NCBI RefSeq assembly: GCF_009695765.1
Contig: NZ_VUNI01000007.1
Span: 62,001-126,000 of the forward strand
DNA from: Roseburia porci
GTDB lineage: Bacteria > Bacillota > Clostridia > Lachnospirales > Lachnospiraceae
Direction of reading: 5' to 3'
DNA: 64,000 nucleotides
Program-made: the position numbers and the translations under genes
In this document: positions 1 to 9,596 of the stretch, in pieces
Numbering within the stretch: the stretch's first letter is position 1
Layout of the letters: each line of letters opens with the position of its first letter
The notes under the pieces: model-generated
What the model saw: only the letters and a program-made list of their open reading frames with translations
What the model was told of the DNA's origin: nothing
Databases searched by the model: none

Positions 1-3000
1 TTTGAGATAATCATCTGATTGATCAGATTGTACCTGCTTAAATCATTTTCACTATACACTTCATTATGTGTGATCCTGCTGTTTTCCGATACTTTTATCT
101 GTTTTCCTTCTTCTTCCGAAATATAATACTGTATCATTTCGCCAAAAAACATAATAAAAGACTTGGTATAGATTCCGTCAAAAATTTCCGGCATATCTTC
201 CGTAATAAAATCTTCGCCATCCTCATCTCTGCTGTAATGCAGAACAACATGTGTTCCCTTCGGCGCCCGATACTCTAAGATCACTTTGTCATATAAGTGG
301 TATTTCATGATCAGTGACTTATCCAGTTTGCGGAAAAAGGCAAAACACATATTTCTTTTAATATATTCGCCTAACAGCTGGTCCTCGATTTTAAGTTCTG
401 TCTCATTTACTTGTCCGCTTTCCGCATAATATTTTAAAAGAGCCAGCTTACATGCGTCATTCAGTTCCGGATCCGCAAGATATCTGTTTTCGATTCCTTT
501 AAAAACAGGCGCTTCGATTTTCTTTCCCTCTGTAAAATATTCATATGCACGATATGACAGATACGCAAGTTCAATCAATTCCGTGCCACCATTTTTCTCA
601 TAATCGAAAAATACCTGATCCGATTGTTCTGTAACATTGCCCGCATACAGAACCTGCGTCAGAATCCGTTCTTCCAGATCACGCACCATAACTTCATACT
701 GTCTGGCTTTATCCCATATACCGATCATTGTTTTTTCCGGTCCAAAGTAGTATCTGCTTAAATATTCCAAAACCGTTTCGCTGTATTTGTCTGCCTGAAA
801 AGCCATATAGGAAAGATCCAACAGAACATCTTCTTTTTCATACTCATATTTTTCGATGAGATATCCTGCAAGTGATACCCTTTGTGCACTGCCAATCTGA
901 TCCATCCCATATCTGCCCATCGCTTCATAAGCCAGATCATACATATGTTCTTCGATCAAAAGTTCAAGCAGCAGCCTTTTGTTTTCTCCCTGATATTCTG
1001 AAATGTCGATCGTCTTGAAAAATGCTGCAAGCTGTGGTTCTTTTCCATTCCCCCTGCAATAATGGATGATCTCAGGAAGCATCTTCTTGCGGAATATACT
1101 GCTTAATTCCTTTGAAGATAAAATCGTTGCAAAATAGCCTTCGTCATTTTCATTCCATTCGCCATACTGCGGATGCTTTTCAAAATAATAAACCAGATAT
1201 GCCAGATTTTCCGGCGCAGAGGCTCTGCATTTTTGCATATATTTTTCCGGCTGCATCAACGCTTCAGTGCGATAGCAGTCTGTATTTGTAATCCTGTATC
1301 CATTCACATCTTCTAACACGATGCGGTATGCTTTCCCATACAAACTGCAATATGCACTTCCATTCACAATTGGCACGATCTGTGGTTCTTCCAGCTGTTC
1401 ATGATAAATATAAGCTCTTACTGCATCAACATTTTTCACAATCAGCTTATTGGTAAATACGATTTCGGAAAGAGCTATGGCAATTTCCGCATTGATAAAA
1501 CCAAGTCCGATCATGTCCTCATAAAGTACAGACAAATCGTCATCCATATGTCTTTGTTCCAGCTGCTCCATTGCAAACCTTGCCATACTTCTGCGGTATT
1601 TCTGATATACCTCCGGTTCTTTCTCCTTCACAGCAATAATGTTGCGATATAAGACCGCAAGCTTCTTATACGGAAGCGCACTGTCATACTGAAAATACAT
1701 CTGAATAATCCTTGGAATCCTTACCAGTTCTTCTTCATCCATGGAAAGCAGAAATGCTTCATACAGTCCGGTAAGACGCAGATTTAATTCAATTCCTTGT
1801 TCATACCAGTTGTGATATACAGTTTCAAACCGCTGTCCCTTGATCAGATAACTACAGATTTTCTCAACATACTCTTCCTTTGGTGCACTTTGGTATGCTG
1901 CTTCCATCAGAGAGAAAATCACCTTATCAAATCCATCGTTCCATGGAATCAGATCAAAAATCTGTTCTGCCAGTTCTTTTGTGAGTGCCTCATGCCGGAT
2001 TGCCCATCGCATGATTTTCATTTCCGTACGATTCAGTCGATGTAAAAGATAAGGATCCTGCTGATACAGATAATATGCTTCCAGATACAGATACGGCGAT
2101 GCATTTCCTTTTTCGATCCAATAAAGAATTGCTTTCAGTTTATTCGCCGGGTTATTACAATACTCTTCCCTCAGGAAAGTGAGTATCCAGAATAACAATG
2201 CACTGTCTTCATTCTCCCGGAAAATATCTTCAATCTCATTTGTCATCTTATCGACAAAGGAAGGTTCCCGCTGCATCAGTGTCAGCAAATACAGATAATA
2301 TCCCCACACCGGAGATCTGTGATCTGTGCTCTTCCTCTTAAACTGACTTAAAATCCATTCTGCTTCCTGTTTCTGTTTATTGATGATAAAAGCCTGTGCC
2401 TTCATAAGCAGATACAATGGTTCCTCCGGATTCAAAGCATAAAGATGATCCAGAATCTGAACACTCTCATTCGCCCACACACCTGTTACCGTACGTTTAA
2501 ATCGGTAATCCAGATAAAGCTGTGCGATTCTGCATCTTCCCTCTTTGGTCTCGCGTTTCTTCTTCCATAATTCCAAATCGCTTTTTTCGCCACCGGAGAC
2601 TTCAAACATTACCCGAAATGTCTGCAAATTGCTTTTTAGCACAACACTTCCGTAATTTTTTCCAGCATGCAGATACTCCGGTCTGATTGTAACAGGAAGT
2701 AAAAGTGTATTTCCAATAAAATCTTCCGTCGTAATACGTTCTCTGTCCAGAGTCAGAAAATCTGCATCCGTCTCTATATGGATCTGGGTATATCCCCATT
2801 CCTCTTTATGTATCTCTATTTTTTCCTGCTGTTCTTCCTCTATATCTTGAATTTGAAATTGCAGACGGGAGATTCCAAAATGAACCGGTGATTTTCTGCC
2901 CGCACCAATCAGAAATTCTTCCATATTCCGATTACATGGCAATGCACGCTCATACGCACGATAAAGCAGCTTTTCATCGTCTTTTTGTAAGAGAGCCGCA

Positions 3001-3449
3001 AACGCAGAAGAATAAAATATCCGATATGCTTCCTGCCATTTTTCCCTTGCAAGCCGTACAAAATCATCCAGTGTACGCAGCTGTCCAAAATCCGCTTCCG
3101 GATATTCTTTTCCAATTGTAACACAAAAAGGAAGGCTATATTCTTTCTGGCTGCATACAATGGTAAAACACCCTCTTTGAATATCTCCTTCTATAAGACC
3201 TTCACTATGAAATTGATATCTGATTCTTACCTTTTCCCCATCAAACTGTGGCGTCAGACATTCCATTCTCGGATTCGATGAATACACGATTCCCCGAACC
3301 GGAATCTCACTCTGACTGATCATCTCAAATTCATCCTGATGATCCGTCCCCTCTTTCACCTGAATGTCAATCTTATCCGCAGAAAATGATACATTTGGCA
3401 GTGTGAAATCGAATCTTCCGCCGGCCAGCTGTCTTAATCGTCTTCGCAA
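1..3449 (-). CDS. DUF5717-like very large protein, C-terminus cut by the window edge
   Basis: An uninterrupted reading frame of about 1149 codons runs from a TTG start at 3447-3449 off the left edge, so it has no stop in the window. The start is TTG because an in-frame TAA lies five codons upstream, no ATG or GTG lies between, and AGGTG sits six bases before it; the overlapping ATG two bases away stops after six codons. The protein begins MRRRLRQLAGGRFDF, continues with about 350 residues that look like beta-sandwich material, then with long helical stretches rich in Leu, Glu and Tyr reminiscent of TPR-like solenoids. No signal peptide, membrane segment or catalytic motif is visible. From memory this architecture and N-terminus fit the Lachnospiraceae DUF5717 family, whose function is unknown. 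It is divergent from the next gene. Confidence 0.72.
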   Translation of the reverse strand, partial: MRRRLRQLAGGRFDFTLPNVSFSADKIDIQVKEGTDHQDEFEMISQSEIPVRGIVYSSNPRMECLTPQFDGEKVRIRYQFHSEGLIEGDIQRGCFTIVCSQKEYSLPFCVTIGKEYPEADFGQLRTLDDFVRLAREKWQEAYRIFYSSAFAALLQKDDEKLLYRAYERALPCNRNMEEFLIGAGRKSPVHFGISRLQFQIQDIEEEQQEKIEIHKEEWGYTQIHIETDADFLTLDRERITTEDFIGNTLLLPVTIRPEYLHAGKNYGSVVLKSNLQTFRVMFEVSGGEKSDLELWKKKRETKEGRCRIAQLYLDYRFKRTVTGVWANESVQILDHLYALNPEEPLYLLMKAQAFIINKQKQEAEWILSQFKRKSTDHRSPVWGYYLYLLTLMQREPSFVDKMTNEIEDIFRENEDSALLFWILTFLREEYCNNPANKLKAILYWIEKGNASPYLYLEAYYLYQQDPYLLHRLNRTEMKIMRWAIRHEALTKELAEQIFDLIPWNDGFDKVIFSLMEAAYQSAPKEEYVEKICSYLIKGQRFETVYHNWYEQGIELNLRLTGLYEAFLLSMDEEELVRIPRIIQMYFQYDSALPYKKLAVLYRNIIAVKEKEPEVYQKYRRSMARFAMEQLEQRHMDDDLSVLYEDMIGLGFINAEIAIALSEIVFTNKLIVKNVDAVRAYIYHEQLEEPQIVPIVNGSAYCSLYGKAYRIVLEDVNGYRITNTDCYRTEALMQPEKYMQKCRASAPENLAYLVYYFEKHPQYGEWNENDEGYFATILSSKELSSIFRKKMLPEIIHYCRGNGKEPQLAAFFKTIDISEYQGENKRLLLELLIEEHMYDLAYEAMGRYGMDQIGSAQRVSLAGYLIEKYEYEKEDVLLDLSYMAFQADKYSETVLEYLSRYYFGPEKTMIGIWDKARQYEVMVRDLEERILTQVLYAGNVTEQSDQVFFDYEKNGGTELIELAYLSYRAYEYFTEGKKIEAPVFKGIENRYLADPELNDACKLALLKYYAESGQVNETELKIEDQLLGEYIKRNMCFAFFRKLDKSLIMKYHLYDKVILEYRAPKGTHVVLHYSRDEDGEDFITEDMPEIFDGIYTKSFIMFFGEMIQYYISEEEGKQIKVSENSRITHNEVYSENDLSRYNLINQMIIS

Positions 3450-3478
3450 TCCATCACCTGCTTATTTCTTCTTGTTTA

Positions 3479-3506
3479 TTGCTTTTTCCTCAATATAGAC
3501 TATAAT
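3479..3506 (+). promoter_or_regulatory. Putative promoter of the class II aminotransferase gene
   Basis: A perfect TATAAT at 3501-3506 is preceded, after 16 bp, by TTGCTT at 3479-3484. It lies in the divergent gap between the DUF5717-like gene and the aminotransferase and points towards the latter. The -35 match is weak. Confidence 0.45.
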
Positions 3507-3538
3507 GAATTATAAACTATTTACGGAAGCGTTGCAAC

Positions 3539-4645
3539 ATGAAAGGAAAGATAATGCTAAAGCACAAAGACCATTTTCACGGCAGTGATCTTGAAAAAAT
3601 CGAACAAATTTACGGAATCCGGAAGGAAGAAATTGTCAGCTTTTCCGCCAATGTAAATCCGCTCGGTATTTCGCCTCTTTTAAGAACGGAACTTGCAGAA
3701 CACATCGATGCAATTACCAGCTATCCTGACAGGGAATATACTTCTCTTCGAAAAAGCATGGCTGCATATTGCGGATGTGACTATGAAAATATTGTTGTCG
3801 GAAACGGATCGACCGAACTGATCTCCCTGTTCATCCAGATCAGACACCCAAAAAAGGCACTGATTCTCGGTCCGACATATTCAGAATATGAACGTGAGAT
3901 CATGTTGGATGGAGGCACAACACATTATTACCCCCTCAAAGAATCCAATGATTTTGTTCTTGATGTCGATGACTTTATTTCCCATCTGGATCAGGATACC
4001 GATCTTTTAATCCTGTGTAATCCAAATAACCCAACTTCGACCTGTATCTGCCAGAACGATATGCGTAAGATCCTTGACAACTGTAAAATTCACGGAATCT
4101 ACGTCATGGTAGATGAGACCTACGTTGAATTTGCACCGGATGTTTCGGAAATCTCCTCCGTATCCTTAACCAACGATTATAATAACCTTGTCATTTTAAG
4201 AGGAACCTCCAAGTTTTTTGCTGCTCCCGGTCTTCGGCTCGGATATGCGATCACCGGAAACCATGATCTGCTCCATCAGATCAATACTAGAAAAAATCCC
4301 TGGACGATCAACTCTCTTGCCGTAATTGCCGGAGAAATGATGTTCAGGGATCAATCCTATATCGATGCAACCCGATCTCTGATTTCCGGAGAACGGGAAC
4401 GCCTCTATCATCTTTTTGCATCCAGTGAGCGCTTTAAACCATATCGTCCATACGGGAATTTTATGCTTCTTCGCATTTTAGACCAGTCTCTTTCTGCGTC
4501 TGAACTTTTTGACCGGGCAATCCGCGAAAAAATGATGATACGCGACTGTTCGACATTTCCATTTCTGGATGAACAATATATCCGTTTCTGTTTTATGAAA
4601 CCGGAAGACAACGACCGGCTGGCGGAATGTCTTCTCCGTCTATAA
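3539..4645 (+). CDS. Class II PLP-dependent aminotransferase (HisC/CobD-like)
   Basis: A fold-type I PLP enzyme of the histidinol-phosphate aminotransferase / threonine-phosphate decarboxylase group. The N-terminal FSANVNPLG motif, the NPNNPTS loop, the VDETYVEF strand that holds the cofactor-binding Asp, the Schiff-base lysine in RGTSKFF (about residue 225) and the phosphate-binding RLGY are all present. Its length of about 365 residues is normal. The N-terminus with HGSDL resembles CobD more than HisC, but no cobalamin or histidine genes are nearby, so the substrate is not decided. The ATG at 3554 (MLKHKD) has AGGA six bases upstream and may be the true start instead of 3539. The stop overlaps the end of the convergent ATPase gene by six bases. 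Confidence 0.8.
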   Translation: MKGKIMLKHKDHFHGSDLEKIEQIYGIRKEEIVSFSANVNPLGISPLLRTELAEHIDAITSYPDREYTSLRKSMAAYCGCDYENIVVGNGSTELISLFIQIRHPKKALILGPTYSEYEREIMLDGGTTHYYPLKESNDFVLDVDDFISHLDQDTDLLILCNPNNPTSTCICQNDMRKILDNCKIHGIYVMVDETYVEFAPDVSEISSVSLTNDYNNLVILRGTSKFFAAPGLRLGYAITGNHDLLHQINTRKNPWTINSLAVIAGEMMFRDQSYIDATRSLISGERERLYHLFASSERFKPYRPYGNFMLLRILDQSLSASELFDRAIREKMMIRDCSTFPFLDEQYIRFCFMKPEDNDRLAECLLRL

Positions 4646-7015
4646 AAACCGTTTCAGTTTACTGCGAATTGTTTCCACCGCCAGACTCAGATACCGTAAT
4701 ACCGGTTCTGTGATAATTGCAAACACAACCATTAACATCGCACATTGTTTGGATATTCCGGTTATTGCAAACAAATGGCTGATAAACAGCATACAATACA
4801 GCCATCCTGCAATCACTCCGATCATCATAATGATATGTGCCTTATTCATTGGCTGTGCAATACGATAAAGAATCATAAATCCGACAATGGCGACAAGTAT
4901 CGTGCATGACGTGGAAAGACAATCCGTATCTACCCCAAACTCCCTGCAAAACAGCACAAGACCGCTTACCACGATAAAATCTGTCAGACCTGCCGGTAAC
5001 GCCCTTAGTAACACATTGGTCATAAAATGGCCCTGTATCCGGTTTTTGTTTGGTTCTAACGCCAGAACAAACGATGGAATTCCAATGGTAAACATACTGA
5101 TCAAAGATACCTGTGAAGGCTCCAGCGGATATTCCAGTAAAAGGATGACAGAAAACACAGCTAAAAGCATGGAAAAAATATTCTTAACAATATATAGCGA
5201 TGCTGTTCTCTCAATGTTATTTACAACTCTTCTTCCTTCCATAACAACCGATGGCATTCTTGAAAAATCAGAATCCAAAAGCACCAGCTGTGCCACCTGC
5301 GATGCCGCATCACTTCCGGAAGCCATTGCGATACTGCAGTCAGCATCCTTTAATGCAAGCACATCATTTACACCGTCTCCGGTCATTGCAACTGTCTTTC
5401 TTTCATTTTTTAAAGCCTGGACCAGAATCCGTTTCTGACTTGGCGTTACCCTTCCGAACACCGTATATCTTTGTACCGCCTTCTGGTAATCTCCTTTTGT
5501 CTTGAGCATCGATGCATCCACATAGCGCTCCGCATGAGCGATTCCTGCCTCTTTTGCAATCGCAGATACTGTGACCGGATTATCTCCGGAAATAACCTTA
5601 ACTTCCACTCCACGCTTTGCAAAATAAGAAAATGTTTCTTTTGCACCTTTTCGAATCGGATTCGCTAACATAATAAGTGCAATTGGAACTGCTTTCTGTG
5701 TCAAAGGTGCCTTTTGTAGCTTTCCATCATATTCCGCAAACACCAGCACACGATATCCCTGCATACTGTAATTCTCAATCCGGCTTTCATATGCCGCATA
5801 ATCATCTCTCAATATCCATTCCGGAGCTCCCAGAACATATGATTTTTCCCCCAATACTGCACCGGAAAATTTCGTTTCTGAAGAAAAAGAAAAAATCTCT
5901 TTTGCTTTCTGTCCGGATGACTCTTTAAAATACTCCTGCATAGCGCGCATTGTTTCATTATCCACGGGCATATTCTGTGCGAAATCCGCTACAAGTGTTT
6001 TTGTTTTTTCTTCGCCTTCCGGATCCAGGGATTCATAATGATATACCGTCATTCCAGGCTCGGTAATCGTACCTGTCTTATCTACACAGAGCACATTAAC
6101 CCTTGCCAGCGTCTCAATACACTTCATATCATGGATCAGTACCTCCTGCTTTGCAAGCCTTACTGCACTGACCGCCATCGCAACACTTGCCAGCAGATAG
6201 AGTCCCTCCGGAATCATCCCGATCACAGCAGCTACCATACTTGTAATACTCGTATACAAGGATTCCTCATTATAAATATAAGACTGGACAAAAAGTGCAA
6301 TTCCAATCGGAAGTATAATGATTCCCATTACCATGATCAGATTATTGAGCGAACGGATCATCTCTGACTGCTCGCCTTCTTTTGTTTTCGTCGCCTGGAT
6401 TGTCAGGCGGGATATATAGGAATTCTCTCCAACCTGTTCCAGTCTTGCACGTGCTTCTCCGGAAACAACGTAACTTCCTGACATCAGCTTATCCGATTCT
6501 TTTTTGGTTATTTCATCCGCTTCGCCTGTGATCAGCGATTCATTTACCTGGATCTCCCCATCTACGACAACCGCATCTGCCGGGATCTGACTTCCAGCGG
6601 ATAAAATAATAATATCGTCCAGAACAAGTCTGTCCGACGGAAGTTCTTCTTCTATTCCATTTCTGATAGCAATTGTTTTTGGTGCATTCAGAATGGACAG
6701 ATCATCCAATACCTTTTTGGAATGAAGCTCCTGAACGATTCCAATTGCAGTATTGGCGACAATAATCAGCAAAAAGAGCATATCTCGCCATGCCCCCACA
6801 ACCGTAAGAAGAATTCCAAGAATCAGAAATATCATGTTAAAATACGTAAAAATATTACTCTTTATGATATCTGCTGTGGATTTTGTCGATGAATCCACGT
6901 GATAATTCACTGCATGCTCTGCATATCTTTGCTGTACCTGACTCTCATCCAGTCCACGTTTGGGATCTACGATAAATTCTTCTTCCAAATATGCTTTTTT
7001 CTTTTCACCCTCCAT
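4640..7015 (-). CDS. P-type cation-transporting ATPase, CtpE-like
   Basis: A 791-residue membrane P-type ATPase that would couple ATP hydrolysis to cation movement across the cytoplasmic membrane. Visible in order: a short cytosolic N-terminus, two membrane helices (about 55-95), an actuator domain with TGEA where most relatives have TGES (about 163-166), a helix pair containing the PEGL membrane motif (about 269-272), the phosphorylation motif DKTGT with Asp312, the hinge motif TGDGVND, and six C-terminal helices. The IPEGLYLL and CVDKTGTIT context resembles CtpE, a calcium-uptake ATPase of mycobacteria, more than heavy-metal or KdpB types; there is no N-terminal CxxC domain. AGGAG precedes the ATG by nine bases. 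Ion specificity is inferred from this resemblance only. Confidence 0.82.
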   Translation of the reverse strand: MEGEKKKAYLEEEFIVDPKRGLDESQVQQRYAEHAVNYHVDSSTKSTADIIKSNIFTYFNMIFLILGILLTVVGAWRDMLFLLIIVANTAIGIVQELHSKKVLDDLSILNAPKTIAIRNGIEEELPSDRLVLDDIIILSAGSQIPADAVVVDGEIQVNESLITGEADEITKKESDKLMSGSYVVSGEARARLEQVGENSYISRLTIQATKTKEGEQSEMIRSLNNLIMVMGIIILPIGIALFVQSYIYNEESLYTSITSMVAAVIGMIPEGLYLLASVAMAVSAVRLAKQEVLIHDMKCIETLARVNVLCVDKTGTITEPGMTVYHYESLDPEGEEKTKTLVADFAQNMPVDNETMRAMQEYFKESSGQKAKEIFSFSSETKFSGAVLGEKSYVLGAPEWILRDDYAAYESRIENYSMQGYRVLVFAEYDGKLQKAPLTQKAVPIALIMLANPIRKGAKETFSYFAKRGVEVKVISGDNPVTVSAIAKEAGIAHAERYVDASMLKTKGDYQKAVQRYTVFGRVTPSQKRILVQALKNERKTVAMTGDGVNDVLALKDADCSIAMASGSDAASQVAQLVLLDSDFSRMPSVVMEGRRVVNNIERTASLYIVKNIFSMLLAVFSVILLLEYPLEPSQVSLISMFTIGIPSFVLALEPNKNRIQGHFMTNVLLRALPAGLTDFIVVSGLVLFCREFGVDTDCLSTSCTILVAIVGFMILYRIAQPMNKAHIIMMIGVIAGWLYCMLFISHLFAITGISKQCAMLMVVFAIITEPVLRYLSLAVETIRSKLKRFL

Positions 7016-7171
7016 CGTTCCACACTCCTGTTATGTATTTCGCAATCTAACGCAACATCTTTCGCATTTTTATTTTGTATCATTCTATTTTCATTATACT
7101 TGTTTTTTGTTTTTTGTCGTTACTTTCTTTGTCGATTTCATAAAAGTTTTTGATTTTCCTGCGCATCATGC

Positions 7172-7205
7172 AAAAATGCCTCCGGGAACACTTCCCGGAG
7201 GCATT
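7172..7205 (-). terminator. Rho-independent terminator of nfnAB
   Basis: A perfect 14-bp stem (7175-7188 with 7192-7205) and a three-base loop are followed on the minus strand by a T run. It begins eleven bases after the nfnB stop. Confidence 0.9.
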
Positions 7206-7215
7206 CAAATATTTC

Positions 7216-8613
7216 TTATTTATTGGAAAGGAATTCATCAATTCCTTTTGCAGCAGCTTTTCCTGCGCCCATAGCAAGGATAACAGTCGCTGCACCGGTT
7301 ACCGCATCACCACCGGCATATACGCCTTCTTTTGATGTTGCACCGGTCTCTTCTGTCGCAACAATGCATTTTCTCTTATTGACATCAAGTCCGATTGTTG
7401 TAGAAGAAATAAGCGGGTTTGGAGAAGTACCAAGTGACATGATCACGGTATCACACTCCATCTCGTATTCTGAACCTGGAATTTCGATCGGGCTTCTTCT
7501 TCCGGAAGCATCCGGCTCACCAAGTTCCATCTTAATAATGCGGATGCCTTTTACCCATCCGTTCTCGTCTACCAGGATTTCTGTTGGATTCTGAAGAAGA
7601 TCAAAGATAATTCCCTCTTCTTTTGCATGATGAACTTCCTCTTTACGTGCTGGAAGTTCTTCTTCTCCACGGCGGTATACGATGTGCACTTCAGCGCCAA
7701 GTCGAAGTGCTGTTCTGGCTGCATCCATAGCAACATTACCACCACCGACTACAACAACTTTCTTTCCTTCAGCGATTGGAGTCTCATAGCCTTCTTCAAA
7801 TGCCTTCATCAGGTTATTTCTTGTAAGGAATTCATTTGCAGAAAATACACCGTTTGCCTGCTCTCCCGGGATTCCCATGAATCGTGGAAGACCTGCTCCG
7901 GAACCGATAAATACAGCTTCAAATCCCTCATTTTCCATAAGTTCATCGATGGTAACAGACTTACCGATTACCACGTTCGTCTCGATTTTAACACCCAGAG
8001 ACTTCACATTTTCAACCTCTGCTGCCACGACTTTGTCCTTTGGAAGTCGAAATTCCGGAATACCATAGCTTAATACGCCTCCGGCTTTATGTAATGCCTC
8101 AAAAATAGTTACATCATAACCTAATTTTGCAAGGTCTCCGGCACAGGTAAGTCCTGCAGGACCGGAACCGATTACAGCAACTTTATGTCCATTCAGTTTG
8201 TCAGCCATCTTAGGTCTGATTCCATGCTCTCTTGCCCAGTCTGCCACAAAACGCTCAAGTTTTCCGATTGCAACCGGATCACCTTTAAATCCACGGATAC
8301 ATTTTCCTTCACACTGGCTCTCCTGAGGGCATACACGTCCACATACAGCCGGAAGTGCGGAAGACTCAGAGATTACCTGATATGCACCTTCAAAATCTCT
8401 TTCCTTTACTTTTGCAATGAATCCAGGAATGTTAATTGAAACCGGACATCCCTTCATGCACTGTGCATTTTTACAATTCAGACAACGTCCTGCCTCTGCG
8501 ACTGCCTCTTCTTCATTATATCCATAACATACTTCTTCAAAATTCTTTGCGCGAACCTGAGGTTCCTGCTCGCGAACTGGTATTCTTGTTAATACGTCCA
8601 TCGTTTCCTCCAA
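7216..8613 (-). CDS. nfnB: NfnB: large subunit of NADH-dependent ferredoxin:NADP+ oxidoreductase (glutamate synthase small-chain-like)
   Basis: A 465-residue flavoprotein homologous to the small chain of glutamate synthase. The N-terminal region carries the cysteine clusters CLNCKNAQCMKGC and CGRVCPQESQCEGKC for two 4Fe-4S clusters, followed by two Rossmann dinucleotide motifs: VIGSGPAGL (about residue 148) for FAD and VVGGGNVAMD (about 288) for NADP(H). The C-terminal GGDAVTGAATVILAMGAG is the FAD-contacting end. By itself it would be called an NADPH-dependent glutamate synthase subunit, but no large chain is nearby and it lies 12 bp after an NfnA homologue, the arrangement of the electron-bifurcating Nfn complex (SudAB in Pyrococcus). 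The complex balances NADH, NADPH and reduced ferredoxin in anaerobes. Confidence 0.88.
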   Translation of the reverse strand: MEETMDVLTRIPVREQEPQVRAKNFEEVCYGYNEEEAVAEAGRCLNCKNAQCMKGCPVSINIPGFIAKVKERDFEGAYQVISESSALPAVCGRVCPQESQCEGKCIRGFKGDPVAIGKLERFVADWAREHGIRPKMADKLNGHKVAVIGSGPAGLTCAGDLAKLGYDVTIFEALHKAGGVLSYGIPEFRLPKDKVVAAEVENVKSLGVKIETNVVIGKSVTIDELMENEGFEAVFIGSGAGLPRFMGIPGEQANGVFSANEFLTRNNLMKAFEEGYETPIAEGKKVVVVGGGNVAMDAARTALRLGAEVHIVYRRGEEELPARKEEVHHAKEEGIIFDLLQNPTEILVDENGWVKGIRIIKMELGEPDASGRRSPIEIPGSEYEMECDTVIMSLGTSPNPLISSTTIGLDVNKRKCIVATEETGATSKEGVYAGGDAVTGAATVILAMGAGKAAAKGIDEFLSNK

Positions 8614-8625
8614 TAATCTATGATT

Positions 8626-9510
8626 CTAACCGTTGCAGTGTCCACATCCACCATGATGTGTAGCACCTTCCTCATAAGCAAGCTTTGCTCTTCCTTCCTG
8701 TGTCTTATACTGCTGCTGACGTTTCATTGCCTGATCAAAATCTACAAGATGTCCGTCAAACTCAGGTCCGTCAACACAGGCAAATTTCACCTTGCCATCA
8801 ACTACCAGTCGGCAGGCTCCACACATTCCGGTTCCGTCTACCATGATCGGGTTCATGGAAACAACAGTAGGAATCTCAAGCTTCTTTGTTAACAGGCAGA
8901 CAAATTTCATCATGATCATTGGTCCGATTGCAACACAGACATCGTAATGTTTTCCCTCATTTACAAGTTCTTCCAGCTGGTTGGTTCCCATACCATGGAA
9001 CCCATAGCTTCCGTCATCTGTTGTTACATAAACATTTCCTGCTACCGCTTTCATCTCATCAATATAGAACAGTAAATCTTTTGTTCTGGATCCCATGATC
9101 ACATCTGCATCAATTCCATGCTCATGTAACCATTTCACCTGCGGATAAACCGGTGCAGTTCCAAGCCCTCCTGCGATGAATACGATCTTTTTCTTCTTCG
9201 TTTCCTCAAGGTTCTCTTCCATGCATAATTCCGAAGCACAGCCTAATGGTCCGACAAAATCTTCCAGTTCGTCTCCAACATTCAGAGACATCATTCTCTT
9301 GGTTCCAGCTCCAATCGTCTGAACGACGATGGTTACAGTCTCCTTCTCTCTGTCATAATCACAGATAGTAAGCGGAATTCTCTCACCTACCTCATCTACC
9401 TTGGCAATAATAAACTGTCCCGGAAGACAGGATTTTGCAACGCGTGGCGCTTTGATATCCATCAGGATGATCTGATCAGCCAGTTGTTCTTTTCTAACGA
9501 TTGGATACAT
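8626..9510 (-). CDS. nfnA: NfnA: small FAD/2Fe-2S subunit of NADH-dependent ferredoxin:NADP+ oxidoreductase
   Basis: A 294-residue protein of the dihydroorotate dehydrogenase electron-transfer subunit family. It has an N-terminal flavin-binding barrel (PLTICDYD), an NAD-binding half with the IAGGLGTAPVYPQ motif, and a C-terminal 2Fe-2S ligand set in GMCGACRL plus a later cysteine in FACVDGPEF. The tail ends in a short Cys/His stretch (HHGGCGHC) that is unusual and could bind metal or be dispensable. It is first in the nfnAB operon, with AGGAGG seven bases before the ATG and a good promoter immediately upstream. NfnA accepts electrons from NADH, with NfnB handling NADPH and ferredoxin, as known for the Clostridium kluyveri and Thermotoga enzymes. 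Confidence 0.87.
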   Translation of the reverse strand: MYPIVRKEQLADQIILMDIKAPRVAKSCLPGQFIIAKVDEVGERIPLTICDYDREKETVTIVVQTIGAGTKRMMSLNVGDELEDFVGPLGCASELCMEENLEETKKKKIVFIAGGLGTAPVYPQVKWLHEHGIDADVIMGSRTKDLLFYIDEMKAVAGNVYVTTDDGSYGFHGMGTNQLEELVNEGKHYDVCVAIGPMIMMKFVCLLTKKLEIPTVVSMNPIMVDGTGMCGACRLVVDGKVKFACVDGPEFDGHLVDFDQAMKRQQQYKTQEGRAKLAYEEGATHHGGCGHCNG

Positions 9511-9555
9511 TTTATTCCTCCTAGTTAAACACTCTTTTTCAGTACTTTAATCAAC

Positions 9556-9584
9556 ACTATAAACATATTAATAAATTTTATCAA
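9556..9584 (-). promoter_or_regulatory. Promoter of nfnAB
   Basis: Minus-strand TTGATA (9579-9584), a 17-bp spacer and TATAGT (9556-9561) lie in the gap after the upstream ABC transporter gene. It is a near-consensus housekeeping promoter. Confidence 0.72.
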
Positions 9585-9596
9585 AAATAGCAATGT

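Noticed and set aside
4887-5438. A 183-codon plus-strand reading frame opposite the P-type ATPase.
   Set aside because: It is antisense to strongly conserved ATPase motifs, and its product shows no recognisable family.
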